Positions 24,452 through 31,956 of a stretch of 64,000 bases of DNA are shown piece by piece; within the stretch, counting starts at the first letter, position 1, and every line of letters begins with the position of its first letter. The stretch is taken from assembly GCA_963820795.1 (NCBI GenBank), contig CAWGBJ010000020.1:248001-312000 (forward strand), written 5' to 3'. The stretch comes from Roseiarcus sp963820795. Lineage in GTDB: Bacteria > Pseudomonadota > Alphaproteobacteria > Rhizobiales > Beijerinckiaceae. A program made the translations under genes and the position numbers. The notes under the pieces are model-generated. The model was given only the letters and a program-made list of their open reading frames with translations. It searched no databases and was not told the DNA's origin.

Positions 24452-25537
24452 TTGAAACCGCCCAGACCGGGGGGTAAGCGCCCGCCGGTTTCAACCGCCA
24501 ACCCGAGGCTCTCGCCCTTGCTGTCGCTGAGTCATCTTCGCTTGCCCGGGACGCTGATCGCCTGCGTCCTGTTCGTTGGCCCCGCCGCGGCCCAGGGCTT
24601 CAACTTCTTCAGCCGCCAGCCGCCGCCGGCGCCGGCGCAAATGGCCCCGCCTGGCGCCATCCCGGGCGACGGCGAGACGGACGAGGCGACGGCGATGGTG
24701 CTGCGCCTCAACCGGCTCGAGGAAGAGCTCCGGCAGGCGAACGGCCGCATCGAGGAGCTCGAGAACCACGAACGCCGGCTCGAGGAGCAGCTGGAGCGCT
24801 TCCGCCAGGACGTCGAGTACCGCTTCGGCGATCACGAGCGCGGAACGCCGCCGCCGTCGCCTGCGCCTTCCGGTGAACCGCCCGTTGCGACGACGCCGCT
24901 CTCCCCGCCCGTCGCCTCGGCCGAGGCGCCCGGCCAACGGCCGAAGAAGTCCGACGCCTTCGATCCCGACGCCATGCCGAATGCGCCCGGCGCGCCGCAG
25001 CCGCTCGGCACGACTGCGCCGAGCGCCCCGCTCGCCCGGGCGCTGCCGCCTCCTGCCGCCGCCGCGGCGCCGCTCGACCTCGGCAGAGCGCCGGCCGATG
25101 TCGCCCCGACGCAGACCGGACCGCTGATCACCGGCTCCGGCGTCGCAATGCTCGATCAGCCGCGCGAGCAGTTCAACGCGGCGCTGCAGGCCTTCCAGTC
25201 CGGGCAGTACCAGCAGGCCGAAGAGGGCTTCAAGGCGTTCATGGCCGCCAATCCGAGCCACCGGCTCACCGCCGACGCCGTTTTCTACATCGGCGAGACC
25301 TATTTCCAGCGCTCGCGGCCGCGCGAGGCGGCCGAACAATATCTCAAGGTGACGACCGATTACTCGAGGTCGTCGCGCGCGCCTGAAAGCATGGTCAAAC
25401 TCGGCCAGACGCTGGCGGCGCTCGGCAATGCCGAGCAGGCCTGCGCCACCTTCACCGAATTCGGCAAGCGCTACCCGACCGCGACGCAGTCGGTGAAGCG
25501 GCTCGCCGAGCGCGAGATGACGAAGGACCATTGTTGA
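24452..25537 (+). CDS. cpoB: Cell division coordinator CpoB (YbgF/TolQRA-associated)
   Basis: 361 residues from a TTG start (LKPPRPGGKRPPVS). N-terminal signal sequence (residues 25-48 ending PAAAQG), a coiled coil at about 80-125 (LNRLEEELRQANGRIEELEN and following heptads), a long Pro/Ala-rich linker, and C-terminal TPR repeats from about residue 235 (FNAALQAFQSGQYQQAEEGF). This is the CpoB pattern: a periplasmic trimer linking Tol-Pal to peptidoglycan synthesis. Its stop overlaps the likely tilS start. Confidence 0.93.
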   Translation: MKPPRPGGKRPPVSTANPRLSPLLSLSHLRLPGTLIACVLFVGPAAAQGFNFFSRQPPPAPAQMAPPGAIPGDGETDEATAMVLRLNRLEEELRQANGRIEELENHERRLEEQLERFRQDVEYRFGDHERGTPPPSPAPSGEPPVATTPLSPPVASAEAPGQRPKKSDAFDPDAMPNAPGAPQPLGTTAPSAPLARALPPPAAAAAPLDLGRAPADVAPTQTGPLITGSGVAMLDQPREQFNAALQAFQSGQYQQAEEGFKAFMAANPSHRLTADAVFYIGETYFQRSRPREAAEQYLKVTTDYSRSSRAPESMVKLGQTLAALGNAEQACATFTEFGKRYPTATQSVKRLAEREMTKDHC

Positions 25538-26542
25538 GCGCAGCGAGCGCCAATTCGCTCGACAACGCGTGCATCGATACGCTGCTCGCGCCGCTTCGCT
25601 CCCATTCCCTGCTGGTCGCCGTCTCAGGCGGCCCCGAACTCGACCGCGCTCCTGGTGATGGCCGCCGAATGGGCGGCGCGGGCCGGCGCCACGCCCCCGG
25701 CGGCGGCGACCGTCGATCACGGCCTCAGATCCGGAAGCGCGGCGGAAGCTGAAATGGTCGCCGCGCTCTCCGCCCGGCTCTCCATCCCGCACGCGACGCT
25801 GGTCTGGACCGGCGCCAAGCCCTCGACCCGGCTGCAGGAGAAAGCGCGCGACGCGCGCTACCGGCTCCTCCTCGATCATGCCCGCGCGATCGGCGCCGAC
25901 GCCCTGGTCATCGCCCATCACGCCGACGACCAGGCCGAGACCGTGCTCTTCCGGCTCCTGCGCGGGTCGGGGCTAGCGGGCCTCAGCGGCATGGCGGCGA
26001 CGAGCCGGCGCGACGGCATCCTGATCGTCCGGCCGCTGCTCGCCGTGCCGAAGAGCGCGCTCATCGCCTTCTGCCGGTCGCGCGGCGCCCCTTTCGTCGA
26101 GGATCCGTCGAACGCCGATCGGGCCTACGCGCGCACGCGCCTCAAGCCGCTGACCGCGGCGCTGGCGAAGGAGGGGTTGGACGCCCGGGGCTTCGCGCGC
26201 TTCGCCCGCCGCGCCGCCGAGGCTGACGAAGCGCTCGAGCGGATGACTGCCGAGATGGAGGCGCGATTGGGGATGGAAGGCCCGATCGACGCGCACGCGC
26301 TCTTTTCGGCGCCGATCGCCGTCGTTCAGCGGGTCGTCATGCGGCGGATCGCGCTCGCCGGCGGGCGGGACGAGAGCCGGGTCGGGCTCGAGAAGATCGA
26401 GGCGCTGACGAGGGCGCTCGGCGGCGCGCTTGCCGGGGACCGGGCGCTCAAAGCCAATGTCGCCGGCGCCGTCGCCCGCGTGACAGCCAAGGGAAGGCTG
26501 AGCTTCGCGCCGGAGCCGCCACGAAAACGCAAAAGGCGGTAG
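25534..26542 (+). pseudogene. tilS: tRNA(Ile)-lysidine synthetase, frameshift inside the P-loop motif
   Basis: The first frame gives LSAASANSLDNACIDTLLAP and LLVAVSGGP, then shifts; the second frame continues as ALLVMAAEWAARAGATPPAA, HGLRSGSAAEAE and on to KRKRR. Deleting one A from the pair at 25637-25638 turns GGCCCCGAACTCGACC into SGGPDST, the exact ATP-pyrophosphatase motif. TilS makes lysidine at C34 of tRNA-Ile2 and is essential in nearly all bacteria, so an error in the sequence is more likely than loss. The start overlaps the cpoB stop. The usual downstream ftsH is absent. Confidence 0.88.
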
Positions 26543-26665
26543 GGATCGAACCGCGCCGAAACGGCCAGTTTCCTTATGCGATTTGTGCCGGCCGCTTCTC
26601 GTCCCGATTGCCCGCGGCCGGCTGAGGCTCTATCCTTTGGCCCAACCGAACTGGGGAGGCGAATC

Positions 26666-27115
26666 ATGCTCTGGGGGATCGATCCGCTTTTGGACGCGGA
26701 CTTGCTGTACGCGCTGAGGCGCATGGGTCACGGCGACGAGATAGCCATCGTCGACGCCAACTTCCCCGCCGCCTCGACCGCCACCTCGACGGTCACGGGG
26801 TCGCCGATCCTGATGGCGAATGTCTCGTCGGCGCGCGCGGTCGGGGCGGTGCTGTCGGTCATGCCGCTCGACAGTTTCGTGCCCGATCCGGCGTTGCGCA
26901 TGGAGGTCGTCGGTGATCCCGTCGCCGTGCCGCCGGTGCAGCAGGAAGTGCAGCAGGCGATCGACCGGGCGACCGGCAAACGCGTGCCCCTCGTCGGCAT
27001 CGAGCGCTTCGCCTTCTACGACCGCGCCGCGGAGTCGTTCGTCATCCTGGTGACCGGCGAGCGCCGCCACTACGGCTGCTTTCTTTTCAAGAAGGGCGTC
27101 CTGCCGGAGGAGTGA
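26666..27115 (+). CDS. RbsD/FucU-family sugar mutarotase (L-fucose mutarotase-like)
   Basis: 149 residues from ATG 26666 (GGGGAGG upstream). The hallmark MGHGDEIAIVDANFPA, with the catalytic His/Asp, sits at residues 16-31, and the C-terminal IERFAFYDRAAESFVILVTG and HYGCFLFKKGVLPEE match FucU more than RbsD. These decameric enzymes interconvert sugar anomers (fucose, ribose, similar). No sugar genes are adjacent; it stands alone downstream of tilS. Confidence 0.88.
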   Translation: MLWGIDPLLDADLLYALRRMGHGDEIAIVDANFPAASTATSTVTGSPILMANVSSARAVGAVLSVMPLDSFVPDPALRMEVVGDPVAVPPVQQEVQQAIDRATGKRVPLVGIERFAFYDRAAESFVILVTGERRHYGCFLFKKGVLPEE

Positions 27116-27331
27116 GACGTGCTCCCCGCCTTCGTCCGCTGCCCCGGCCTTTGTGAGGCGAAGCGACGAAAGAGGGTGCGCGGCGCCGTCGCGGCTTGCG
27201 CCGCCGGAGCGCTTGCGCCTGACCGCTGTCCCCTCGCGGGTTCAAAGCTTCGCCAGCGAGAAGCGGCGGGATCAATCTGATTGAATAAAGCAGCCCATTC
27301 GGACGTTCACGGCGAGAACGAACCGGGGGCC
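27116..27331 (+). other. Intergenic region, no gene seen
   Basis: 216 bases between the mutarotase and the YceI gene. GC-rich, with no convincing start/ribosome-site combination and no strong hairpin followed by T-run. Confidence 0.4.
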
Positions 27332-27928
27332 ATGATGGAAGAGAAAGAACGACCGCTCCGCCTTGGAGCCGCATTTGCCGCGGCGGCGCTGGGCGTCTTC
27401 GCAGAGGCCCCCATGCCAGCCGACGCCGGGGAGAACTGGCGCATCGACCCGGCCCGCACGCATATCGCCTTCGCCATCGACGCCGTCGGCTTCCCGCGCA
27501 CCGCGGGTCAGTTCCGGCGCTTCGACGGCCGGATATCGGTCGATTTCAATAAACCCGACAAGAGTCGGGTCGCGTTTCACGTGCTGTCGGCTTCCGTCGA
27601 CGTCGGCTCCTCGTCCTTCGGCGACTACGTGCGGTCGGCAGCTTTTCTCGACGCCGACCATCACCCCTCGATCGACTTTGTCTCGACGTCCGTACAGCGG
27701 ATCAGCGACCACGCGGTTCGCGTATCCGGCGATCTGACCCTGCTCGGCGTGACGAGGCCCCTCAGCGTCGACGTCGCGGTCGTGCGCGACAACGGCCGCG
27801 GCCAAGAGCGCCTCGATTTCCAGGCTGAGACGCACATCGACCGGCTCGCGTTCGGCATGAGTTCCGGTTATCCGCTGGTGTCGCGCGATGTGCAGCTCAC
27901 AATCTCGAGCCAGGCCGACGAACTTTGA
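27332..27928 (+). CDS. YceI-family periplasmic lipid-binding protein
   Basis: 198 residues. Signal region RPLRLGAAFAAAALGVFAEA (cleavage near MPADAGE). YceI beta-barrel motifs: WRIDPARTHIAFAIDAVGF, FNKPDKSRVAFHVLSASVDV, FLDADHHPSIDFVST and VSGDLTLLGVTRPL. The fold binds isoprenoid or fatty chains. Start could be ATG 27332 or 27335. The stop overlaps the TTG start of the cytochrome b561 gene, the usual YceI-YceJ pairing, suggesting they act together on a quinone-like ligand. Confidence 0.92.
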   Translation: MMEEKERPLRLGAAFAAAALGVFAEAPMPADAGENWRIDPARTHIAFAIDAVGFPRTAGQFRRFDGRISVDFNKPDKSRVAFHVLSASVDVGSSSFGDYVRSAAFLDADHHPSIDFVSTSVQRISDHAVRVSGDLTLLGVTRPLSVDVAVVRDNGRGQERLDFQAETHIDRLAFGMSSGYPLVSRDVQLTISSQADEL

Positions 27929-28491
27929 GCGCGAGCGTTCGCCCGGCGCGGTGGAATGGATCGATGATCACGCTCCATTGGCTGGCGGGCGGGCTGATCC
28001 TCGGCCTGATGGCGCAGGGCTGGATCATGGTCCACGCGGGCTTGAGCGCCGCGACGGCCTTCGATCTCTATCAACAGCACAAGTCGCTGGGATTTGTCGT
28101 CCTTGCGCTGACGGCGGCGCGTCTTGTGGCGCGCGCCGTCGTCGCGGCGCCGGCCGCTGCTCCCGGCGCCCTGTGGGAGCAGCGGCTTGCGGCGTCGGTG
28201 CAGGCGTCGCTCTACGTGCTGACGCTCGGCGCCGTCGTCGCAGGATGGCTCCTCGTGTCGGCCTCGCCCCTGCCGATCCCGACCCGATTTTTCGATCTCG
28301 TCGTGGTTCCCGACCTCGTACGTCCGGACCCCGCCCTGTTCGCCCGCGCGACGCTGGCGCATGAAATCGCCGCCTGGTCGATCGCCGCTCTCGCCGCGCT
28401 GCATCTCGCCGGCGCGCTCATGCATCATGCCGTCAATCGGGACGATGTTCTGGCGCGCATGCTGCCGCGCTGCCCGAAGGGCGACCGGTGA
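27925..28491 (+). CDS. Cytochrome b561-family di-heme membrane protein (YceJ-like)
   Basis: 188 residues from a TTG that overlaps the YceI stop (TTGA). Four membrane helices with heme-ligand His: ITLHWLAGGLILGLMAQGW, YQQHKSLGFVVLALTAARL, LAHEIAAWSIAALAALHLAG and ALMHHAVNRDD. Prokaryotic b561 proteins transfer electrons between quinol and periplasmic acceptors such as superoxide. Translationally coupled to YceI. The N-terminal cytosolic stretch MSASVRPARWNGS is usual. Confidence 0.92.
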   Translation: MSASVRPARWNGSMITLHWLAGGLILGLMAQGWIMVHAGLSAATAFDLYQQHKSLGFVVLALTAARLVARAVVAAPAAAPGALWEQRLAASVQASLYVLTLGAVVAGWLLVSASPLPIPTRFFDLVVVPDLVRPDPALFARATLAHEIAAWSIAALAALHLAGALMHHAVNRDDVLARMLPRCPKGDR

Positions 28492-28697
28492 GGTTGCGGC
28501 CGTCCGCCCGGCTCGCGGCGTTCTTGCGGCGACGACGCTTCGGGCACTTGCTGGCGCGCGAGCGGAATTGGTATGATGATCGCCCGATTTCGCCGCCCAG
28601 CTCCAGGTGAACGCCGATGTGCGAGGTGACCATCTGAGGCCGGCCGGCCCCGCTCCGTCGCTGCGGCGCGGTTTTGGACGAGACCAAGGATATCCGG

Positions 28698-28895
28698 ATG
28701 CGTTTGCTTATCGCACTGATCCTGCCCTGGCTGACGTTTTTCACCATCGGCCGTCCCCTGTCGGGGATCGTTTGCCTCATCCTGCAAATCACGCTCATCG
28801 GCTGGCTTCCGGCGACGATCTGGGCCGTCTACGCGCTGAGCCAATTCAAGACCGACCAGAAGATCGAGCGCGCGCTGCAAGGAAGCCGGACGTAG
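28698..28895 (+). CDS. Small two-helix membrane protein, YqaE/Pmp3 type
   Basis: 65 residues from ATG 28698 with AAGGA seven bases upstream. Two helices, LIALILPWLTFFTIGRPLSG and CLILQITLIGWLPATIWAVY, followed by a polar tail QFKTDQKIERALQGS. The GRPxxGIxCLILQxTxxGWxPAxxWA pattern is typical of YqaE/Pmp3 membrane proteins, linked to membrane potential and stress. Monocistronic. Confidence 0.85.
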   Translation: MRLLIALILPWLTFFTIGRPLSGIVCLILQITLIGWLPATIWAVYALSQFKTDQKIERALQGSRT

Positions 28896-29022
28896 CCCGA
28901 CGCTGGTCAAGATAATTGGCGCTCTCCTTCTCCGACCGGGACAAGGGCCGGTGTGAAAAGATTGCGACAGATGCATGTTCGCGATAGGCCGCTCGAGCGA
29001 TTGAATTTCCTCACAAGTCCTG

Positions 29023-30063
29023 CTAGTATTCCCTTTCGCCAACATAGGTAATCAGCTCTTTGATGAATCTCGTCTCTTCGCTCTCAGGCAGCTCGCCGAA
29101 TATTCTCTGATATTCGTTATGCGCCTTCGCCGTGAAGTGCTTGCCGGCCTCTTCGGCATAGCGCAAGCTCCCGCATTGCCGCATTGTGTCGAAGATCCTT
29201 CGGACATCCTCCCGGGATCGGGTGCTGCGCGGCGATCTGAAGAACGCCTCGATCCAGCGCCGGTCATCAGCGTCACAATGGGTAAGCGCGTGCATCAACA
29301 TCAAGGTGCGTTTACCTTCCCATATGTCTCCCAGGATTTCTTTGCCGAATCGTTCGCCGCTGCCGCACAAGCTAAGCCAATCGTCCCGAATCTGGAACGC
29401 AACGCCCATGTATAGACCCAAATCATTGAATGCGTCGATGTTTATAGATTTATTGGCGCTTAGCAGAGCGCCGATCCGAAATGGATAAATGCAAGTGTAA
29501 CAGCACGTTTTTTTGAGCACGAGGCGCAAGTAATCGTCCTGCTCGAGACCCAGCACATTGTCGCGAATCCATCCCAGTTCCATGGCCTGTCCTTCGACTG
29601 TTTCCATCGCCATTAGGGAGAACTCGTGAAGCACCAGCCTGACAAGCTTCACGTCCAGGTTCTCCACATTGGCGAACAGCGATCGGACAGCCATTATGTT
29701 GAGCGCGTCGCCCGCATTCATCGCCAGCGCATTGCCGAGCTCGGCGTTCAGCGTCGCATGACCCCGGCGCAGCGCGCTGCCGTCCTCGACGTCGTCGTGG
29801 GTCAGCGCGGCGTTGTGAAAAAGTTCAATCGCAGCGGCCGAATCCAGGGCTTTGTCAATCGCTCCGCCAAAGGCCGCGCAGGTCGCAATACAGATGGCCG
29901 GACGGATGCCTTTGCTGCCCCGCTGAACATAGTCCCTGATCAACGCATAGAGGTAGCGACGGGGCTCTTTGTTTGGAATGAGTTTCAGGATTTGGTCGAG
30001 CGTAGCGCGGCGATAGCGTGTCAGGAATTGTTCGACAAAACGATTGCGCTCGGCTGCATCCAT
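29023..30063 (-). CDS. Polyprenyl diphosphate synthase family protein
   Basis: 346 residues. First Asp-rich motif LTHDDVEDGSALRRG (DDxxD) is intact; the second is IRDDWLSLCG, so the third Asp of the usual DDxxD is Ser. Other conserved parts: GSKGIRPAICIATCAAFGG near the N-terminus and GKEILGDIWEGKRTLMLMHA. The family joins isopentenyl diphosphate to allylic diphosphates. Base composition and codon use are clearly less GC-rich than the window. It starts two bases after the stop of the Ig-like gene (30066-30656) with no good ribosome site, so it depends on coupling. Not obviously the housekeeping IspA/octaprenyl enzyme; product length unknown. Confidence 0.85.
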   Translation of the reverse strand: MDAAERNRFVEQFLTRYRRATLDQILKLIPNKEPRRYLYALIRDYVQRGSKGIRPAICIATCAAFGGAIDKALDSAAAIELFHNAALTHDDVEDGSALRRGHATLNAELGNALAMNAGDALNIMAVRSLFANVENLDVKLVRLVLHEFSLMAMETVEGQAMELGWIRDNVLGLEQDDYLRLVLKKTCCYTCIYPFRIGALLSANKSINIDAFNDLGLYMGVAFQIRDDWLSLCGSGERFGKEILGDIWEGKRTLMLMHALTHCDADDRRWIEAFFRSPRSTRSREDVRRIFDTMRQCGSLRYAEEAGKHFTAKAHNEYQRIFGELPESEETRFIKELITYVGEREY

Positions 30064-30065
30064 AA

Positions 30066-30656
30066 TCAGGGCGCTTTGTCCACCTCGACCGACAAGAGTC
30101 CCCGGACCTGGCCATTCGCCGCGTCAACAATCGAGCCGTAATAATTGCCCGGGGCCTGACCGGCAGGAACGGTCACACGGACGGTAACGGTCGTCGAGCT
30201 GCGCGCCGGAATTGTTATGGGATTGGGCGAGAAGGACAGATGAGTCGCATCGATGCCGTCGGGACTGCCCGAAAGCATCTTGAGTTCGGAGGCAATCAGT
30301 TCCAACCCGGCGATCGGGTTCGCGCCAAGATTCGAAAGGACAATGGCGCCTGTGCCCGATTGACCCGCTTTGATTCCGGTCGGCACGGAAGCCAACACCA
30401 CACCGGTAATCGGAGCAAGGTTCAACAGTTGGGTGACCATGCTGTCGACGCGGCTCAGAAGCATAAGGCCCATTTGTTCGATCCCGGCGTTGACCTCTTG
30501 CTTCAATCGCGTGGCAAAGTCCCCGACTTGCGGACTTGCGGCGGTCGCGCCAGGCATCGCCGTGAGGGCAGTAAGCGATGCGTTCAGCTCGCTTCTGAGT
30601 ACTGACGTCGCACGAATGCCAAGATCGGCGACATTTGGAGAAAAATTGTTTGGCAA
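30066..30656 (-). CDS. Unknown protein with helical N-terminus and Ig-like (NEW3-type) C-terminus
   Basis: 196 residues from TTG 30656, preceded by AGGAGG seven bases upstream (an earlier TTG at 30674 would place that site inside the gene). Residues 1-75 look helical (VADLGIRATSVLRSELNASL, FATRLKQEVNAGIEQMG). Residues about 95-195 form a beta-rich domain with GAIVLSNLGANPIAGLELIA, FSPNPITIPARSSTTVTVRV and APGNYYGSIVDAANGQVRGL, like NEW3/COG1470 additive Ig-like domains. No signal peptide is visible. First gene of a two-gene unit with the prenyl synthase; low G+C, probably horizontally acquired. Function unknown. Confidence 0.7.
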   Translation of the reverse strand: MPNNFSPNVADLGIRATSVLRSELNASLTALTAMPGATAASPQVGDFATRLKQEVNAGIEQMGLMLLSRVDSMVTQLLNLAPITGVVLASVPTGIKAGQSGTGAIVLSNLGANPIAGLELIASELKMLSGSPDGIDATHLSFSPNPITIPARSSTTVTVRVTVPAGQAPGNYYGSIVDAANGQVRGLLSVEVDKAP

Positions 30657-30674
30657 AGCTGTGCCTCCTCTCAA

Positions 30675-30980
30675 GATTTATTTGAGGACGTCTTAGTGAT
30701 AATAAATGCAGACCCAACGCCCCCATTCTAAGCAAACATAGCGTCGATCAAATGTCAACCTTAGGTAAGTCCATCCGATGAGTGGATTATCCTAGGGGCG
30801 CCAGCACGGCTGCGCCGTCGCCCTTGGACCTGTGGCCCGCTGGCGCGACTGACGAACGCCGAAGAGGCGGAGCGATAGCGTTGAAGTTGACAGACGGCGC
30901 CAATGCGTCGTACGTTTTTCTTGTTTCCTACCGGGGTAGGTTAAGCGGGATTTGTCCCAGCAACTTGGGGGATCAAGGCG
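30675..30980. promoter_or_regulatory. Divergent promoter region of the prenyl-synthase unit and the PEP-CTERM gene
   Basis: About 300 AT-richer bases with no gene. On the minus strand TTGACA lies at 30756-30751, but a good -10 at 17 bases is not evident (TTGCTT). On the plus strand a short hairpin CCTAC-CGGG-GTAGG at about 30930 precedes AAGG and the TTG start of the PEP-CTERM gene. Assignment rests mainly on position. Confidence 0.35.
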
Positions 30981-31703
30981 TTGAAGAAATCCCTCGTCGT
31001 GGCGAGCGCAATACTCGCCGCCGTGATGGGCTTCAGCTCCGCCAAGGCGGGCGAGATCAAGTCCTACAGTTCCGTACTGACCGGCGGAACGCTGATCGAC
31101 TTCGAAGGGTGGGCTAACGGCACGATCATTTCGGATCAGTATTCCGGCGTGACCTTTTCACAGACCCCTTCCGGAAGCCCGGAGATCAACGACTATCCGT
31201 GGCTGTACGGGTACGGCAGTTCCTCAGGCGACGCAGTGCTGACTGGCAGCACGGAAGGAGGAAACGAATTCGAGACGATCGCCGGCCTCATCGCGACGTT
31301 CAGCGCAGCGAAGACGGGCGTGCAGATTTTCCTCTCGGATACGTCTCCGCTCGGCGATTATCCTATCACGATCTATGGATCTGACGGGAGCGTCCTCGAT
31401 ACGTTTACAGTGCTTCAGAGCCAGACCTTGCCGCCCGGCTACACAGGCGGCTCGTTCCCGCCGCCGGGAACAAATCCGCTCCCGGGCATCTTCGTCGGCT
31501 ACACGTCGAGCACGCCGGATATCTGGGGGATACAGGTCGGACCAAGCACCGCGTCTTTTGACGCCTTTGCGGTGGACGACCTGCGATACACCTCCAACAT
31601 TCCCGAGCCTGCGACTTACGCCTTGATGCTTGCCGGGTTCGCCGGGCTCGGCTTCCTCGGTCTTCGCCTCTCGCGTCAGAGCATCGCTGCGGTCCCCGCG
31701 TAA
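30981..31703 (+). CDS. PEP-CTERM sorting-domain protein
   Basis: 240 residues from a TTG start. Signal peptide MKKSLVVASAILAAVMGFSS (cleavage near AKAGE), a beta-rich middle typical of PEP-CTERM cargo (LIDFEGWANGTIISDQYSGV; FDAFAVDDLRYTS) and the C-terminal tripartite signal IPEPATYALMLAGFAGLGFL followed by GLRLSRQ. Such proteins are cleaved by an exosortase (EpsH/XrtA) during export with exopolysaccharide. No exosortase or polysaccharide gene is in the window. Lower G+C than the neighbours; divergent from the prenyl-synthase pair. Confidence 0.88.
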   Translation: MKKSLVVASAILAAVMGFSSAKAGEIKSYSSVLTGGTLIDFEGWANGTIISDQYSGVTFSQTPSGSPEINDYPWLYGYGSSSGDAVLTGSTEGGNEFETIAGLIATFSAAKTGVQIFLSDTSPLGDYPITIYGSDGSVLDTFTVLQSQTLPPGYTGGSFPPPGTNPLPGIFVGYTSSTPDIWGIQVGPSTASFDAFAVDDLRYTSNIPEPATYALMLAGFAGLGFLGLRLSRQSIAAVPA

Positions 31704-31725
31704 ATCCGGGCGGATCAGTCGAGAT

Positions 31726-31749
31726 GGGGCCCGCCTCGAGGCGGGGCCC
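31726..31749 (+). terminator. Hairpin after the PEP-CTERM gene
   Basis: GGGCCCGCC, loop TCGA, GGCGGGGCCC with one bulged G, followed by TTGT; 22 bases past the stop. The stem is strong, the T-tract weak. Confidence 0.5.
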
Positions 31750-31956
31750 TTGTCGTCTGGCGGTGCATGACGCCAGGAAGCGCCGCAATCGAATCGGGAC
31801 GGCCATGATCCATCGCGGCGAAGCGCGCGTTCCCTCCAACGCCGGAACGGCGCGATTCCGCCAGCAAGCCCGTGTAGGGGCGATTCTCGCCGGAACGGGG
31901 CTTCTGCGCCGGCGCAATTTGTGCTCAATTCGGGCTCGGCATTAAGGGACAATCCG

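Noticed and set aside
29023..30656. A family 2 encapsulin system (prenyl synthases can be encapsulin cargo)
   Set aside because: The neighbour is an Ig-like protein, without the HK97-type shell or a cyclic-nucleotide domain.
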